NCBI RefSeq assembly: GCF_022348185.1
Contig: NZ_JAKRFD010000004.1
Coordinates: 186,001 to 250,000 of the forward strand
DNA length: 64,000 nucleotides
Direction of reading: 5' to 3'
Source of the DNA: Epibacterium sp. Ofav1-8
Lineage (GTDB): Bacteria > Pseudomonadota > Alphaproteobacteria > Rhodobacterales > Rhodobacteraceae
Numbering within the stretch: the stretch's first letter is position 1; each line of letters begins with the position of its first letter. The notes under the pieces are model-generated. The model was not told where the DNA came from. It saw only the letters and a list, made by a program, of their open reading frames with translations, and made no database searches. Shown in pieces: positions 8,089 through 16,563 of this stretch. The position numbers were made by a program, and so were the translations under genes.

Positions 8089-10551
8089 CTAACGACCGAC
8101 ATAACGGTTCAGCAGACCGTCCGCGTTTTCCCAGGCCTGTCGCAACCCGTCCAGGTTCGGCATCGCGTTTGTATTCGCCTGTTCGATGGCCAGCATCGAT
8201 GCACGCAGATCCGCAAATCCCAGCACCGCCGCGGACCCCGCCAGGCGATGCGCTTCCTGACGGTGGCCTTCGGTGAGTTCCGTGCTCTGCCCGAGCACCT
8301 CGTTGAGGCTCTGCATGTCGCTGCGGAACTCTGCCAGAAAATGTCGGGCCTTCTCCGGGCCAATGGCCTCGACGAACTGCGCAATATCCGAATCCTGGTC
8401 CGGCTGCGGCGGCGCAACGGCAGCGCCGCCCCCGCGCCGGGCCACAAGATCGGCCAGAGCAGCGCGGTTGATCGGCTTGGTCAGAACCTCGGCGAACCCG
8501 GCCTTGACGATCCGCGCGTGGTCCTCGGCCGCCGCATGCGCCGTCAACGCCACCAGATCGATCCCCTCAGCCAGTTTTTCCGCGCGCACCCGCCGCAACA
8601 CCTCCATGCCATCCACGTCCGGCATGCTGATATCGGACAGGATCAGATCGAAACGCTGCGCGGCAATCCGGTCAAGCCCCTCGGCGCCCCCGGCGGCTGA
8701 GACCACCTGATGCCCCAGATCGGTCAGCATCTTTTCCAGCAACAGCCGGTTGATGTCATTGTCCTCGATCACCAGCAGACTCCGGGCCTCCTGCCCTGTT
8801 TGCGTATGCGCAACCTGGGCCGGTTCTGCCAGTTCCGCCGGTGGGAGCGGGATCGTAAAGGAGAAGATACTGCCCTCGCCCGGTTCGCTTTCGCAGGAGA
8901 TCTCCCCACCCATCATCCGCACCAGCCGCTGCGAGATGGCGAGACCCAGGCCGGTGCCCTCGCTGCCGCGTTTGTAGCTGGGGTCGAGCATGATGAAGTC
9001 ATCAAAGATGCGCTCCAGATCCTCCGGCGCGATCCCCTTGCCCGTATCGGCGACGCTGAACTCCACAACATCCGCCTCGCCGCGCAACACATCGACCGAG
9101 ACTGCGCCATCTCGGGTGAATTTCAGCGCGTTCCCGATCAGATTCAGCAACACCTGCTGCAGCCCGCGGGTTCGCCCGCGCACCCCGGTTGGGGTGCCGA
9201 TGCTGCAAAACACGCTCAGCTCGTTGTTGTTGCGGGCCGCGTTGGCCTGCTGGCTGTCCACGATGCTGCCGACCAGTTCCTCAAGGTCAAATACACGTTC
9301 CTGTTCCGGTTCGGCACCGGCCTCGAGGCGCGACAGCTCCAGCACATCGTTGACATGATGCAGCAGCAACTCACCGGACACCCGCATCGCCTGCAGATAC
9401 CGTACCTGCTCAGCCGAAGGGTTGCCATCCTCAAGAATATCAAGAGAGCCCAGGATGCCCGTCAGCGGCGTGCGCATTTCATGGCTCATCACCGTCAGCA
9501 GCTTGTCCTTGGCGCGCTCCCCCGCCAGCGCGTCGTCGCGTGCCCGACGGAGTTCCTCTTCAGCCTGCAGGCGTGTTGAGATGTCGCGGATATAGCTGAC
9601 CAGAACGGGGCTGCCGCCCGACCGGCTGATTGTCAGCGACACCTCTACCGGCAGTGCCTCGCCGGATTTGCGATAAGCGGTGAGCTGGATGCGTCCGTCA
9701 CCGGCATCCGCGGCCACCGACGCCTGACCGATCAGGGTTGGATCAACGTCCACCAGCGTCTGGAAGGGGCGCCCCAGGGCCTCCTCCACCGTGTAATCGA
9801 ACATGCGTTCCGCCGCGCCGTTCAAGGCGGTGATCCGGCCGTCTTCATCGGCCATCAGGATGGCGTCCAGCGAGGAGGTGACCATTGCCTCGGTGCGCGC
9901 GGCCTCTTGCGCCTGAAGATGGGCCAGCCGCTGCCCCCGCCGGTAGAGAAACAATATCACCAGCGCCGTCAGGGTGAGCGCAAAGGTCAGCGTGATCACC
10001 ACCACTGCCAGCCGGAGGAACAGCTGGTGCAACCGGCCGCGCTCGTCTCCGGCGGCGGCGGCCTGCAGCACCACGCCCATAAGGGCGAGATCGCGGACAT
10101 CGTCGCCCTCGTCGCGGATCAACTGACGCAGCTCTGCCATGCGTGACAACAGGGTTTCATCTGCGGCATCGATCAGCGCCGCCTGCTCGTTCAACCCCTG
10201 ACGCAGACCCTCAAGCAAATCACTGCCTTCCGGCGTCTCGCGAATACCCGCATAGGAGGAGCTTTCCCGAAAAGTGGCAATGCGGCTGTAATAGATGTCG
10301 AATTGACGGCGCAATGCGCGCAGGTCCGACGGGCCCTGAACACGCGCGGCGGCTCTTTGATATTTGAGAAAATCGACCTCGGCCTGCGACAAGGTCCATT
10401 GCAGGTTATCCGTTGCCGCAGATGACAGCGCCTCGAGCCGGGTCTGCACGTCCTTGCCCAGCCGAAAGGCCTGCACCGCCAGCAGCATCAGCACCACGGC
10501 AGCGCCGGTCAGCAGCAGACGGTACAAAGTGTGGGCCGAGGGGCGGGTCAC
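8089..10551 (-). CDS. Hybrid sensor histidine kinase with REC and Hpt domains
   Basis: An 820-residue phosphorelay kinase. TM1 is at about 10-29 and TM2 at about 181-203, with a helical periplasmic region of about 150 residues between. A PAS domain occupies about 220-330. The kinase core has His357 (VMSHEMRTPLTG), an N box at 470-476 (NLIGNALKF), DTGKGI at 502-507 and GTGLGLA at 532-538. A receiver domain follows with phospho-Asp near 640 (LILSDISMPDVDG) and Lys692. A C-terminal Hpt domain has His768 in EAHRLAGSA. This allows a His-Asp-His relay to a separate regulator. It starts 41 nt after the molybdopterin-fold protein gene, probably as one operon; a LuxR-type regulator is encoded divergently and is a candidate partner. 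Confidence 0.93.
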   Translation of the reverse strand: MTRPSAHTLYRLLLTGAAVVLMLLAVQAFRLGKDVQTRLEALSSAATDNLQWTLSQAEVDFLKYQRAAARVQGPSDLRALRRQFDIYYSRIATFRESSSYAGIRETPEGSDLLEGLRQGLNEQAALIDAADETLLSRMAELRQLIRDEGDDVRDLALMGVVLQAAAAGDERGRLHQLFLRLAVVVITLTFALTLTALVILFLYRRGQRLAHLQAQEAARTEAMVTSSLDAILMADEDGRITALNGAAERMFDYTVEEALGRPFQTLVDVDPTLIGQASVAADAGDGRIQLTAYRKSGEALPVEVSLTISRSGGSPVLVSYIRDISTRLQAEEELRRARDDALAGERAKDKLLTVMSHEMRTPLTGILGSLDILEDGNPSAEQVRYLQAMRVSGELLLHHVNDVLELSRLEAGAEPEQERVFDLEELVGSIVDSQQANAARNNNELSVFCSIGTPTGVRGRTRGLQQVLLNLIGNALKFTRDGAVSVDVLRGEADVVEFSVADTGKGIAPEDLERIFDDFIMLDPSYKRGSEGTGLGLAISQRLVRMMGGEISCESEPGEGSIFSFTIPLPPAELAEPAQVAHTQTGQEARSLLVIEDNDINRLLLEKMLTDLGHQVVSAAGGAEGLDRIAAQRFDLILSDISMPDVDGMEVLRRVRAEKLAEGIDLVALTAHAAAEDHARIVKAGFAEVLTKPINRAALADLVARRGGGAAVAPPQPDQDSDIAQFVEAIGPEKARHFLAEFRSDMQSLNEVLGQSTELTEGHRQEAHRLAGSAAVLGFADLRASMLAIEQANTNAMPNLDGLRQAWENADGLLNRYVGR

Positions 10552-10592
10552 AGGCGAGAGCTCTCCCTATACTCCGCCGCATGTCGGGCGGG

Positions 10593-11066
10593 TCATTTCA
10601 CGGTTATCCGATTCAACTGCCAGATGCTGCGGGAAAACACCTCTTCGGTACGGAATTCCGCGCCATCGTCATAGGGGTAAATCACCCAGAGCGGCCCCTT
10701 GTCCCGCAGCGACATGGTTTCACCATTGCGCAGATAGGCAATGATCGGGCCACCGGGACGCACGTCGGACATCGGAATTTCCACGGCATAGTCGTTCACG
10801 GCCGCAGCTTCGAGGGTACCGCTGTCGACCCCCACATGGGCCATCAGCCTGTCGAGAGGCACGCCCACGAATTCCTGCAGGCCGTCGCTCCAGATGGTGG
10901 TGGTTTCGATCTTGCGCTCCCCCACCGCGCGCAGGTCGGCGATCGAGAACTCATGACTGTCGCTGTCCGTGCGGAGTGTCAGCACGATATCATCCTCCGC
11001 GGCCGCCACCGGCAGGGAAACAGTGAGAGCAAACACCGCCATGAGGGCGGACAAAAGGCGTTTCAT
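10593..11066 (-). CDS. Secreted molybdopterin-binding-fold protein without cysteine
   Basis: A 157-residue protein with a signal peptide (about 1-23, ending SLPVAAA). The mature part resembles the small sulfite-oxidase-like molybdopterin domain (FVGVPLDRLMAHVGV, AVNDYAVEIPMSD, PIIAYLRNGE, GPLWVIYPYD). The family enzyme fold binds molybdenum through a cysteine; this protein has no cysteine at all, so catalysis of that kind is unlikely. It is probably cotranscribed with the downstream hybrid kinase and may act as its periplasmic ligand-binding partner (inference). AAGGAG lies 9 nt before the ATG at 11066; an upstream extension of the frame has no such site. Confidence 0.82.
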   Translation of the reverse strand: MKRLLSALMAVFALTVSLPVAAAEDDIVLTLRTDSDSHEFSIADLRAVGERKIETTTIWSDGLQEFVGVPLDRLMAHVGVDSGTLEAAAVNDYAVEIPMSDVRPGGPIIAYLRNGETMSLRDKGPLWVIYPYDDGAEFRTEEVFSRSIWQLNRITVK

Positions 11067-11154
11067 GAAGTGTCTCCTTACGCAAACCATACCCAGAGCG
11101 GGCGTGGGAGGATACTGGCACACCCCTGCCGCGAGGACATGAGCGCCTGTGTAT

Positions 11155-11177
11155 AGTCTGCTAGACTTTCGTATAAT
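11155..11177. promoter_or_regulatory. Possible operator and -10 box between divergent sensory genes
   Basis: The palindrome AGTCT-GCT-AGACT (11155-11167) lies just before TATAAT (11172-11177), in the gap between the molybdopterin-fold/kinase operon and the response regulator gene. No good -35 box is seen, so the promoter reading is tentative. Confidence 0.3.
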
Positions 11178-11295
11178 ATCGGTAAACTGCCGCACACAGG
11201 AGGCACCCGGTTGCCCCGGCCCGGACCTCTTGAGAGCGAATTAAACTCGACTCACCCGCCACAATTCAGCGGTTTTGGTGATTCAGGAGTTCGAA

Positions 11296-12024
11296 ATGCA
11301 GAATACAAACACAACCGTTGAGTCAGAAAATGAGTCAGAAGTTGATAGATTCGAAACGTTTACGCCTGTAGGGTCAGATCAGAACAGTGAAAACAGGTTA
11401 AATGGCGATATGCGTATCCTTCTCGCAGACGATCATGACATGGTCCGTGACACCATCTCCGCTTATCTGACTTCGGAAGGCGGAGCAGAGATCACCACAA
11501 CCACCGATCTGCCACGCGCCATGCAGGAACTCGAAGCAAACGGACCCTATGATCTGGTTCTGCTCGACTACAACATGCCGGGCATGAACGGGCTGGACGG
11601 GTTGCAGCGGGCGCTCAAGGCAAATGGCGGCCGGGGTGTCGCCATCCTCTCCGGCAGCGCGCCGACGCGCACCGCCCAGGAAGCGCTTGATGCAGGTGCG
11701 ATCGGTTTCCTGCCCAAGACGATGGGGGCGCAATCGCTGCTCAACGCCGTGCGCTTCATGAGCGCGGGCGAAATCTATGTTCCGGTCGAGCTGATGCGGC
11801 AAGAGGCAGCGGCCCCGGCCCATCCGCTGATTGCGCAGCTCAGCCCGCGCGAGGTCGAGGTGCTGAATGGTCTGTGCCGTGGCCAATCCAACAAGGAAAT
11901 CGCCCGCGACCTGAACCTTCAGGAAGTCACCATCAAGCTGCATGTGCGCACGCTGTGCCGCAAGCTTGATGCCAAGAACCGCACCCAGGCGGCGCTCACC
12001 GCCAAGGAAGCCGGCCTGTTCTGA
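11296..12024 (+). CDS. LuxR/FixJ-type response regulator
   Basis: A 242-residue two-domain regulator. A receiver domain starts at about residue 39 (MRILLADDHDMV), with phospho-Asp in LVLLDYNMPGMNG and the conserved Lys in GFLPKTM. A LuxR-type helix-turn-helix lies at about 175-235 (LSPREVEVLNGLCRGQSNKEI, HVRTLCRKLDAKNR). The 38-residue acidic N-terminal extension is unusual. I chose ATG 11296 because CAGGAG lies 6 nt upstream; an internal Met at 11410 would remove the extension. It is divergent from the hybrid kinase operon, whose Hpt domain could feed phosphate to it. Confidence 0.9.
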   Translation: MQNTNTTVESENESEVDRFETFTPVGSDQNSENRLNGDMRILLADDHDMVRDTISAYLTSEGGAEITTTTDLPRAMQELEANGPYDLVLLDYNMPGMNGLDGLQRALKANGGRGVAILSGSAPTRTAQEALDAGAIGFLPKTMGAQSLLNAVRFMSAGEIYVPVELMRQEAAAPAHPLIAQLSPREVEVLNGLCRGQSNKEIARDLNLQEVTIKLHVRTLCRKLDAKNRTQAALTAKEAGLF

Positions 12025-12103
12025 TCGAAGGCGACGCGTTTGCGTCTCCTCTCGCACCCGCTTTCGGCACACCGACATCCAGGTCCGATGAAACCCGCCC
12101 CTG

Positions 12104-12134
12104 CGCGCCCACCTCTCGGGCCGGGGCGCGTTTT
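12104..12134 (+). terminator. Probable terminator after the response regulator gene
   Basis: CGCGCCC and GGGCGCG form a 7-bp stem around a 13-nt loop, followed by TTTT. It lies 80 nt past the stop codon. Confidence 0.5.
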
Positions 12135-12385
12135 GCGTTCTGCGTCCATCCACAGGGATCGGTCTCGCCCTCCCCCAAGCGCGTGCGGGAGCTTCCCCAC
12201 CGCGCCGTCAGAGGCTTTGGCAGACCCAAGTTCTGCACCGCCGGGCCTCCGCAACCAATCGCCCCGGATACTTCGGCCGCGCCCCGGTCGGCACCGCCGC
12301 GCCGGCTGATTTGACCCGGTGCCGATCCGATCACACGGCCCTCCCCCTTCCCGTCCCGTCGCAGCACGCCAGACAGGGATGCCTG
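12135..12385. other. Gene-free stretch between convergent transcription units
   Basis: No supported gene. The open frames here are GC-rich, low-complexity and without start signals. Confidence 0.5.
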
Positions 12386-12425
12386 AAACAAAAGAGACGC
12401 CCCGCGTGGGCGCGCGGGACGTCTG
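12386..12425 (-). terminator. Terminator of the ManC-like gene
   Basis: On the minus strand GACGTCCCGCG pairs with CGCGGGGCGTC (one wobble) and is followed by TCTTTTGTTT. It lies 35 nt past the stop codon. Confidence 0.8.
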
Positions 12426-12459
12426 AGTGCCGTTGTTGCCTTGATCAGAGGGGGGGGAG

Positions 12460-13785
12460 TCAGGCAACTCCGGCGGGGGGAACAATTCCAGCGCGGTCTG
12501 CGACATGCGCCGTTTCCGGCAGGGCGCTGACATGCAGCTGGATCAGTTGGAGCGGTGCCGATCCGGGGTTTTCGATCCGGCGCGAGCGACCGGCGGGCAC
12601 GCGGGCGCTCTGGCTTTCCCAGACCAGGCGGACATGGTTGCCAAGGGTGATGAGGGCGGCCCCCTGCACCACAACCCAATGCTCGGCGACCCCGTCTCCG
12701 GCGCAGAGCTCGACGCTTTCGCCCGGGTTGACCAGCAAGCGCTGCAGCGAGAACCCCGGCCCCATCGCCAGTGTCTCCTTGCGGCCCCAGTCATGCTCAG
12801 CGCTGTGGGCACTCAGTGCATCGCCCGCCTCAGCCTCCGCGAGGCTGGCGTAAACCGACATCATGTCCGCGGCGTGGGGATGCGCGCCTGCCGCCTGCCG
12901 TTCTGCGGCCAGGTCCGCCTCCCAGGCGGACAGGTCCTGCCCACCGGAGTGCCGTTCCGCGTCGCGATCCCGATCCCAGTCGGCATGCACGCTCCAGTTC
13001 ACATCCAGCTGCACGGCCACGAGGTTATCCGCCTTCTGCGCCACTGCCCGTTCGAAGCTGAGCGTTTTGATCCGGCGATAGGTCCGATCCTCCAGCAGCG
13101 TCGCCTCGCCGATACGGCTGGCACGCTGCGCCGCATTCTTCACGGCCAGGAAAATCCGGCTGGCATGGCGCTTGTAGGCAGCAAGCAAGGTATCCACACG
13201 TGCAACATAGATCCCCAACCCGCAGAGGTGATGGTTGCCGTGGAACAGGCCTGACAACATCGGCTGCCGGTCCGACGTGAGCACACGGTCCACCGATACC
13301 GGCGCCGAGGACCGCGGCGCGCTTGCGACTTCGAACAGGCCGTGCCCCATGTAGGCGCGGCTGCGGCGCTGCCCCAGCATCACGATCTCGCCACGCTGGG
13401 CGGCGGGGATCGCATGGCACAGGGCGGTGTCCAGTTGCTGTGCATCCGCAAAATCGGCGCTGGCCGGGGCCACCACCACCAGCGCATGCGGCCGATCACG
13501 CAGCGCCATGAGCGCGCTCAGCACCGCCGCTGCCGGTTTGTGCTGCTCGGGTTCCAGGATCAGGCTGCTGCCGGCAACGCATTGCGCCTGACGTGTGGCC
13601 ACCGTGGCGCAGTCCCGGGTCGCGACCACCAGCGGCGGCGCAAAGACATCGCCAGACAGGGCCGTCAACAGCCGCTCAAACCGGCTAGGCACCCCTGGGG
13701 CGTCTTCAAAGTGCAACGGGGTCATGTCAGACTCTGCAACGCTGGACGGAAGGGGCGTACCGGCGAGAATAATCGGGTGCAGCAT
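12460..13785 (-). CDS. ManC/AlgA-like protein with degenerate nucleotidyltransferase motifs
   Basis: A 441-residue protein with the layout of mannose-1-phosphate guanylyltransferase / mannose-6-phosphate isomerase. The N-terminus (HPIILAG), ILEPEQHKPAAAVLSALMAL and the C-terminal cupin (AEHWVVVQGAALITLG, RIENPGSAPLQLIQLHVS) align in order with ManC. The GGSGTRLWPLSR loop is replaced by AGTPLPSS, the ADH motif by an APASA segment, and no VEKP motif is seen. The GDP-mannose pyrophosphorylase activity is therefore probably lost. It may be a regulatory or binding paralogue, possibly tied to polysaccharide synthesis, but no EPS gene is adjacent. GAGG lies 8 nt before the ATG at 13785; longer upstream starts lack a ribosome-binding site. 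Confidence 0.75.
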   Translation of the reverse strand: MLHPIILAGTPLPSSVAESDMTPLHFEDAPGVPSRFERLLTALSGDVFAPPLVVATRDCATVATRQAQCVAGSSLILEPEQHKPAAAVLSALMALRDRPHALVVVAPASADFADAQQLDTALCHAIPAAQRGEIVMLGQRRSRAYMGHGLFEVASAPRSSAPVSVDRVLTSDRQPMLSGLFHGNHHLCGLGIYVARVDTLLAAYKRHASRIFLAVKNAAQRASRIGEATLLEDRTYRRIKTLSFERAVAQKADNLVAVQLDVNWSVHADWDRDRDAERHSGGQDLSAWEADLAAERQAAGAHPHAADMMSVYASLAEAEAGDALSAHSAEHDWGRKETLAMGPGFSLQRLLVNPGESVELCAGDGVAEHWVVVQGAALITLGNHVRLVWESQSARVPAGRSRRIENPGSAPLQLIQLHVSALPETAHVADRAGIVPPAGVA

Positions 13786-13981
13786 GGGAACCTCGCTTGC
13801 TTGGTATATCATTGCATACAGTTTTAGACGAAGACGCGTCACAGACCTTCCTACCCAGACGTCGCTCTGCCCCTTGCGAAAGCATAGCGCTCCCCCTTTA
13901 GGATAGGTGGGAACCGCTCCGAGGGTCACAAATTTACTGAATTTATTGGTATCAGTCTTTGGCCGCGGAAATGCTAACAAG

Positions 13982-14027
13982 CATTAACCATGATCTTTCC
14001 AACCAATTGGAATCATTAACCAAGATC
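13982..14027. promoter_or_regulatory. Paired CtrA-like half-sites (direct repeat) in an AT-rich divergent region
   Basis: The 14-mer CATTAACCAWGATC occurs at 13982-13995 and 14014-14027, spaced 32 bp, about three helical turns. The first contains TTAACCAT, a known CtrA half-site in alphaproteobacteria; the second has one mismatch. The 343-bp gap between the ManC-like gene and the TfoX-like gene holds nothing else I can support. Binding by CtrA is inference. Confidence 0.4.
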
Positions 14028-14128
14028 AGATCTGCCGCCTGATTTCCGATTCCGCGCCAGCTCCCGTCATGACGGTGCCGCCGAGTTCGGGGCTGACCTT
14101 CCCGCCCGGGTGCGTTAGGCTCCGCCGC

Positions 14129-14461
14129 ATGAGCTCGATCACCTCCATTCGCAATCTCGGCCCCGCCTACGAACAGGCCTGTGCCCGCGCCGGCATTCAC
14201 ACCGCCGAGCAACTGCGCGCGCTTGGGGCTGACGCGGCTTATGCAAAGATGCTGCAATCAGGCAGCAAGCCGCATTTCATAGGCTATTACGTTCTGGTGA
14301 TGGCCCTGCAGGGGCGCCCCTGGAATGACTGCAAGGGCGACGAGAAGAAGGCGCTGCGCAAACGGTTCGACGCGATCAAGGCGCGCTCCTTCGACAGCGG
14401 GCAATCCGCCCTGGATGCGATATTGAACGAGATCGGCGTGGTGGAGCGACGCCCCGGCTAA
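14129..14461 (+). CDS. TfoX/Sxy C-terminal domain protein
   Basis: A 110-residue protein covering a TfoX C-terminal (helix-hairpin-helix-like) domain: IRNLGPAYEQACARAGIHTAEQLRALGADAAY and GYYVLVMALQGRPWND match the family. TfoX/Sxy proteins control competence in gammaproteobacteria. In alphaproteobacteria the single-domain members have no proven role, so regulation of competence is only a suggestion. No clear ribosome-binding site precedes the ATG. Paired CtrA-like half-sites lie about 100-150 bp upstream. Confidence 0.8.
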   Translation: MSSITSIRNLGPAYEQACARAGIHTAEQLRALGADAAYAKMLQSGSKPHFIGYYVLVMALQGRPWNDCKGDEKKALRKRFDAIKARSFDSGQSALDAILNEIGVVERRPG

Positions 14462-14575
14462 AGCCTACCCCGCTGGCACGCCCAGCCCTCTGGCCGGGTC
14501 TGCAGCTGTTGCCCCCTGTGCCCCCCTGCACTGTTGACCACTCTGAATCTCAGGAGGGGACCGCTCTGCTGGGTA

Positions 14576-14607
14576 TAAGAAAACCGCCACGCGTGGGCGT
14601 GGCGGTT
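14576..14607 (-). terminator. Terminator of ndk
   Basis: On the minus strand a perfect 11-bp stem (AACCGCCACGC / GCGTGGCGGTT) with a 4-nt loop is followed by TTCTTAT. It lies about 65 nt beyond the ndk stop. Confidence 0.88.
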
Positions 14608-14672
14608 CTGTAGTACAGGGAATGGTTCAACGCTGAACCAATCTCTCTGTTGGTTGTTTGATCGCTAAACGA

Positions 14673-15095
14673 TCAGCCAACCAGCTCGATGCCGGAGAAG
14701 AAGTAGGCGATTTCCACAGCCGCGGTTTCCGGTGCGTCGGAACCGTGCACGGAGTTTTCACCCACGGATTCGGCAAATTCGGCACGGATGGTGCCGGGAG
14801 CCGCGTCCGCCGGGTTGGTAGCGCCCATGATTTCGCGGTTCTTCGCGATGGCGCCTTCGCCTTCGAGCACCTGCACAACCACCGGAGCGGAGGACATGAA
14901 TTCGCACAGTTCGTCGTAGAAGGGACGCTCGGCGTGCACTTCGTAGAACTTGCCTGCCTGCGCTTTGGTCATGTGGATGCGCTTCTGCGCAACGATGCGC
15001 AGGCCGGCTTCTTCGAATTTGGCGTTGATCGCGCCGGTCAGGTTACGGCGGGTTGCATCGGGCTTGATGATCGAAAAGGTGCGTTCCAGTGCCAT
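14673..15095 (-). CDS. ndk: Nucleoside diphosphate kinase
   Basis: A 140-residue enzyme that transfers the gamma phosphate of ATP to nucleoside diphosphates. The protein opens [13 protein letters not shown], and the catalytic His is at residue 117 in [11 protein letters not shown], the canonical NDK position. The length is typical. AAGGAG lies 8 nt before the ATG at 15095, which decides against the slightly longer frame. The gene has its own strong terminator. Confidence 0.97.
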   Translation of the reverse strand: MALERTFSIIKPDATRRNLTGAINAKFEEAGLRIVAQKRIHMTKAQAGKFYEVHAERPFYDELCEFMSSAPVVVQVLEGEGAIAKNREIMGATNPADAAPGTIRAEFAESVGENSVHGSDAPETAAVEIAYFFSGIELVG

Positions 15096-15245
15096 CAGGC
15101 GATCTCCTTGGGACATTCACGGGTCGATTAAGTGCCGCAGAGCCCGCCTGTGCGGACGCCGCAACGATCTGGCGCCGGGTAGCACGGCTGGTGCCGCATG
15201 GGAAGAGGGCTTGTCGCGCCGCAGGGGTGCAATTCGCCGCCCCGG

Positions 15246-16457
15246 TCAGGATTGGGCGGGTTCCAGCGGATCGGCGGCATCCACAGCCATCACGTAGAGC
15301 GCCGAGACCAGCGCCAGCAGACTGGCCGCCAGCATGATCCCCAGAACCATAAAAGGCGCATTGTCCGGCGCGACCAGAACCCCTGTCATGGACGTAAGCG
15401 CCGCGCCCAGCGCCACGGTGAGGGCCCCGGACAGCCCCGCCGCACTCCCGGCGAGCTCGGGACGCACCGACATCAGGCCCGCGCTGGCATTGGCAATGGT
15501 CAACCCGTTGCCCAGCCCGACGCAGATCGCAGAGCCAAAGAACACCCATTCGCTGCCCTGCCCGCTCCAGAACAGGCTCAGGCCCAGCGCCGGCCCGGCG
15601 CAGGAGATGACACGCCCCACCAGCACCAGGGACAGCAGCCGGACCCGCTGCGCCAGCAGCCCGGTCACGAAATTCCCGGTCATGAAGCCCGCGGTGATAA
15701 TGCCGATCCCCAGCCCCACCATGGCCGGACTGAGGTCGAACCAGGCCGCGGCCACCAGCGGCGCACCGGTCACGAAAGAATAGAACCCGCCGATGGAAAA
15801 GGCGACGCAGGCGGAGTAGCCCCAGAATCGGCGTGACGAGAACAGACGGGGATAGAGGCGCAGCTGCGAACGAAAGGTCGCGGAGCGGGTGGTATTGGTC
15901 TCTCCCATATCGGCCCAGGTGAACAGCATCACGCCACCGCCCAGCGCACAATAGAGCCAGAACCCCGCCCGCCAGCCAAACGCCATGTCGAGCGCCCCGC
16001 CGATCATCGGTCCCAGCATCGGCGCCAGCGCCATGATCATGCCCATATAGCCAAGCTTGCTCGCGGCGGCGCTGGGGGCATACATGTCGCGGATCACCGC
16101 ACGCGACACCACCTGGCCGCTGATGATCGCCCCCTGCAACAGACGAAACCCCAGAAACACCCAGATGTTGCTCGCCAGTGCACACCCGGCAGAGGCCACC
16201 ACAAAGAGACCGCAACAGACCAGCATCACGGGTCTGCGCCCGTATCTGTCGGAGAGCGGTCCCATCAGGATCTGCAACACCGCGGAGACAGCGAGATATC
16301 CGGCCACGGCGAGATTGGCGAGCGCGTAATCCGCGTCAAACGCCGCCGCGATCCCGGGCAGAGACGGCAGGAACATGTTCAGCGACAGCACCGACAGCGC
16401 GGTGCCGAACACAAGCGTCATCAAGGTCGGGGGCGATTGTGCCGCGCGCAGTTTCAT
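15246..16457 (-). CDS. Bcr/CflA family drug-efflux MFS transporter
   Basis: A 403-residue transporter with about 12 hydrophobic segments. The N-terminal half carries the drug:H+ antiporter hallmarks: NMFLPSLPGIAAAF in TM1, GPLSDRYGRRPVML in the loop after TM2, and RAVIRDMYAP after TM4. These place it in the Bcr/CflA group of multidrug exporters. It lies downstream of, and on the same strand as, the DUF2235 gene with a 106-bp gap; cotranscription is possible but unproven. The substrate is unknown. Confidence 0.88.
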   Translation of the reverse strand: MKLRAAQSPPTLMTLVFGTALSVLSLNMFLPSLPGIAAAFDADYALANLAVAGYLAVSAVLQILMGPLSDRYGRRPVMLVCCGLFVVASAGCALASNIWVFLGFRLLQGAIISGQVVSRAVIRDMYAPSAAASKLGYMGMIMALAPMLGPMIGGALDMAFGWRAGFWLYCALGGGVMLFTWADMGETNTTRSATFRSQLRLYPRLFSSRRFWGYSACVAFSIGGFYSFVTGAPLVAAAWFDLSPAMVGLGIGIITAGFMTGNFVTGLLAQRVRLLSLVLVGRVISCAGPALGLSLFWSGQGSEWVFFGSAICVGLGNGLTIANASAGLMSVRPELAGSAAGLSGALTVALGAALTSMTGVLVAPDNAPFMVLGIMLAASLLALVSALYVMAVDAADPLEPAQS

Positions 16458-16563
16458 GATGTGGTGTCCCGTCCTCCACAGGCCGGGCGCGAAGGCAGCC
16501 GGCGGCCGACGGTCAGTGAACCCCTAAACGCTCTGTGATACAAGGCAGGGATACGAAGCGGGT

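Noticed and set aside
12040-12309. Possible small gene after the response regulator
   Set aside because: It overlaps a terminator, has low-complexity Arg/Pro/Ser composition and no start signal.
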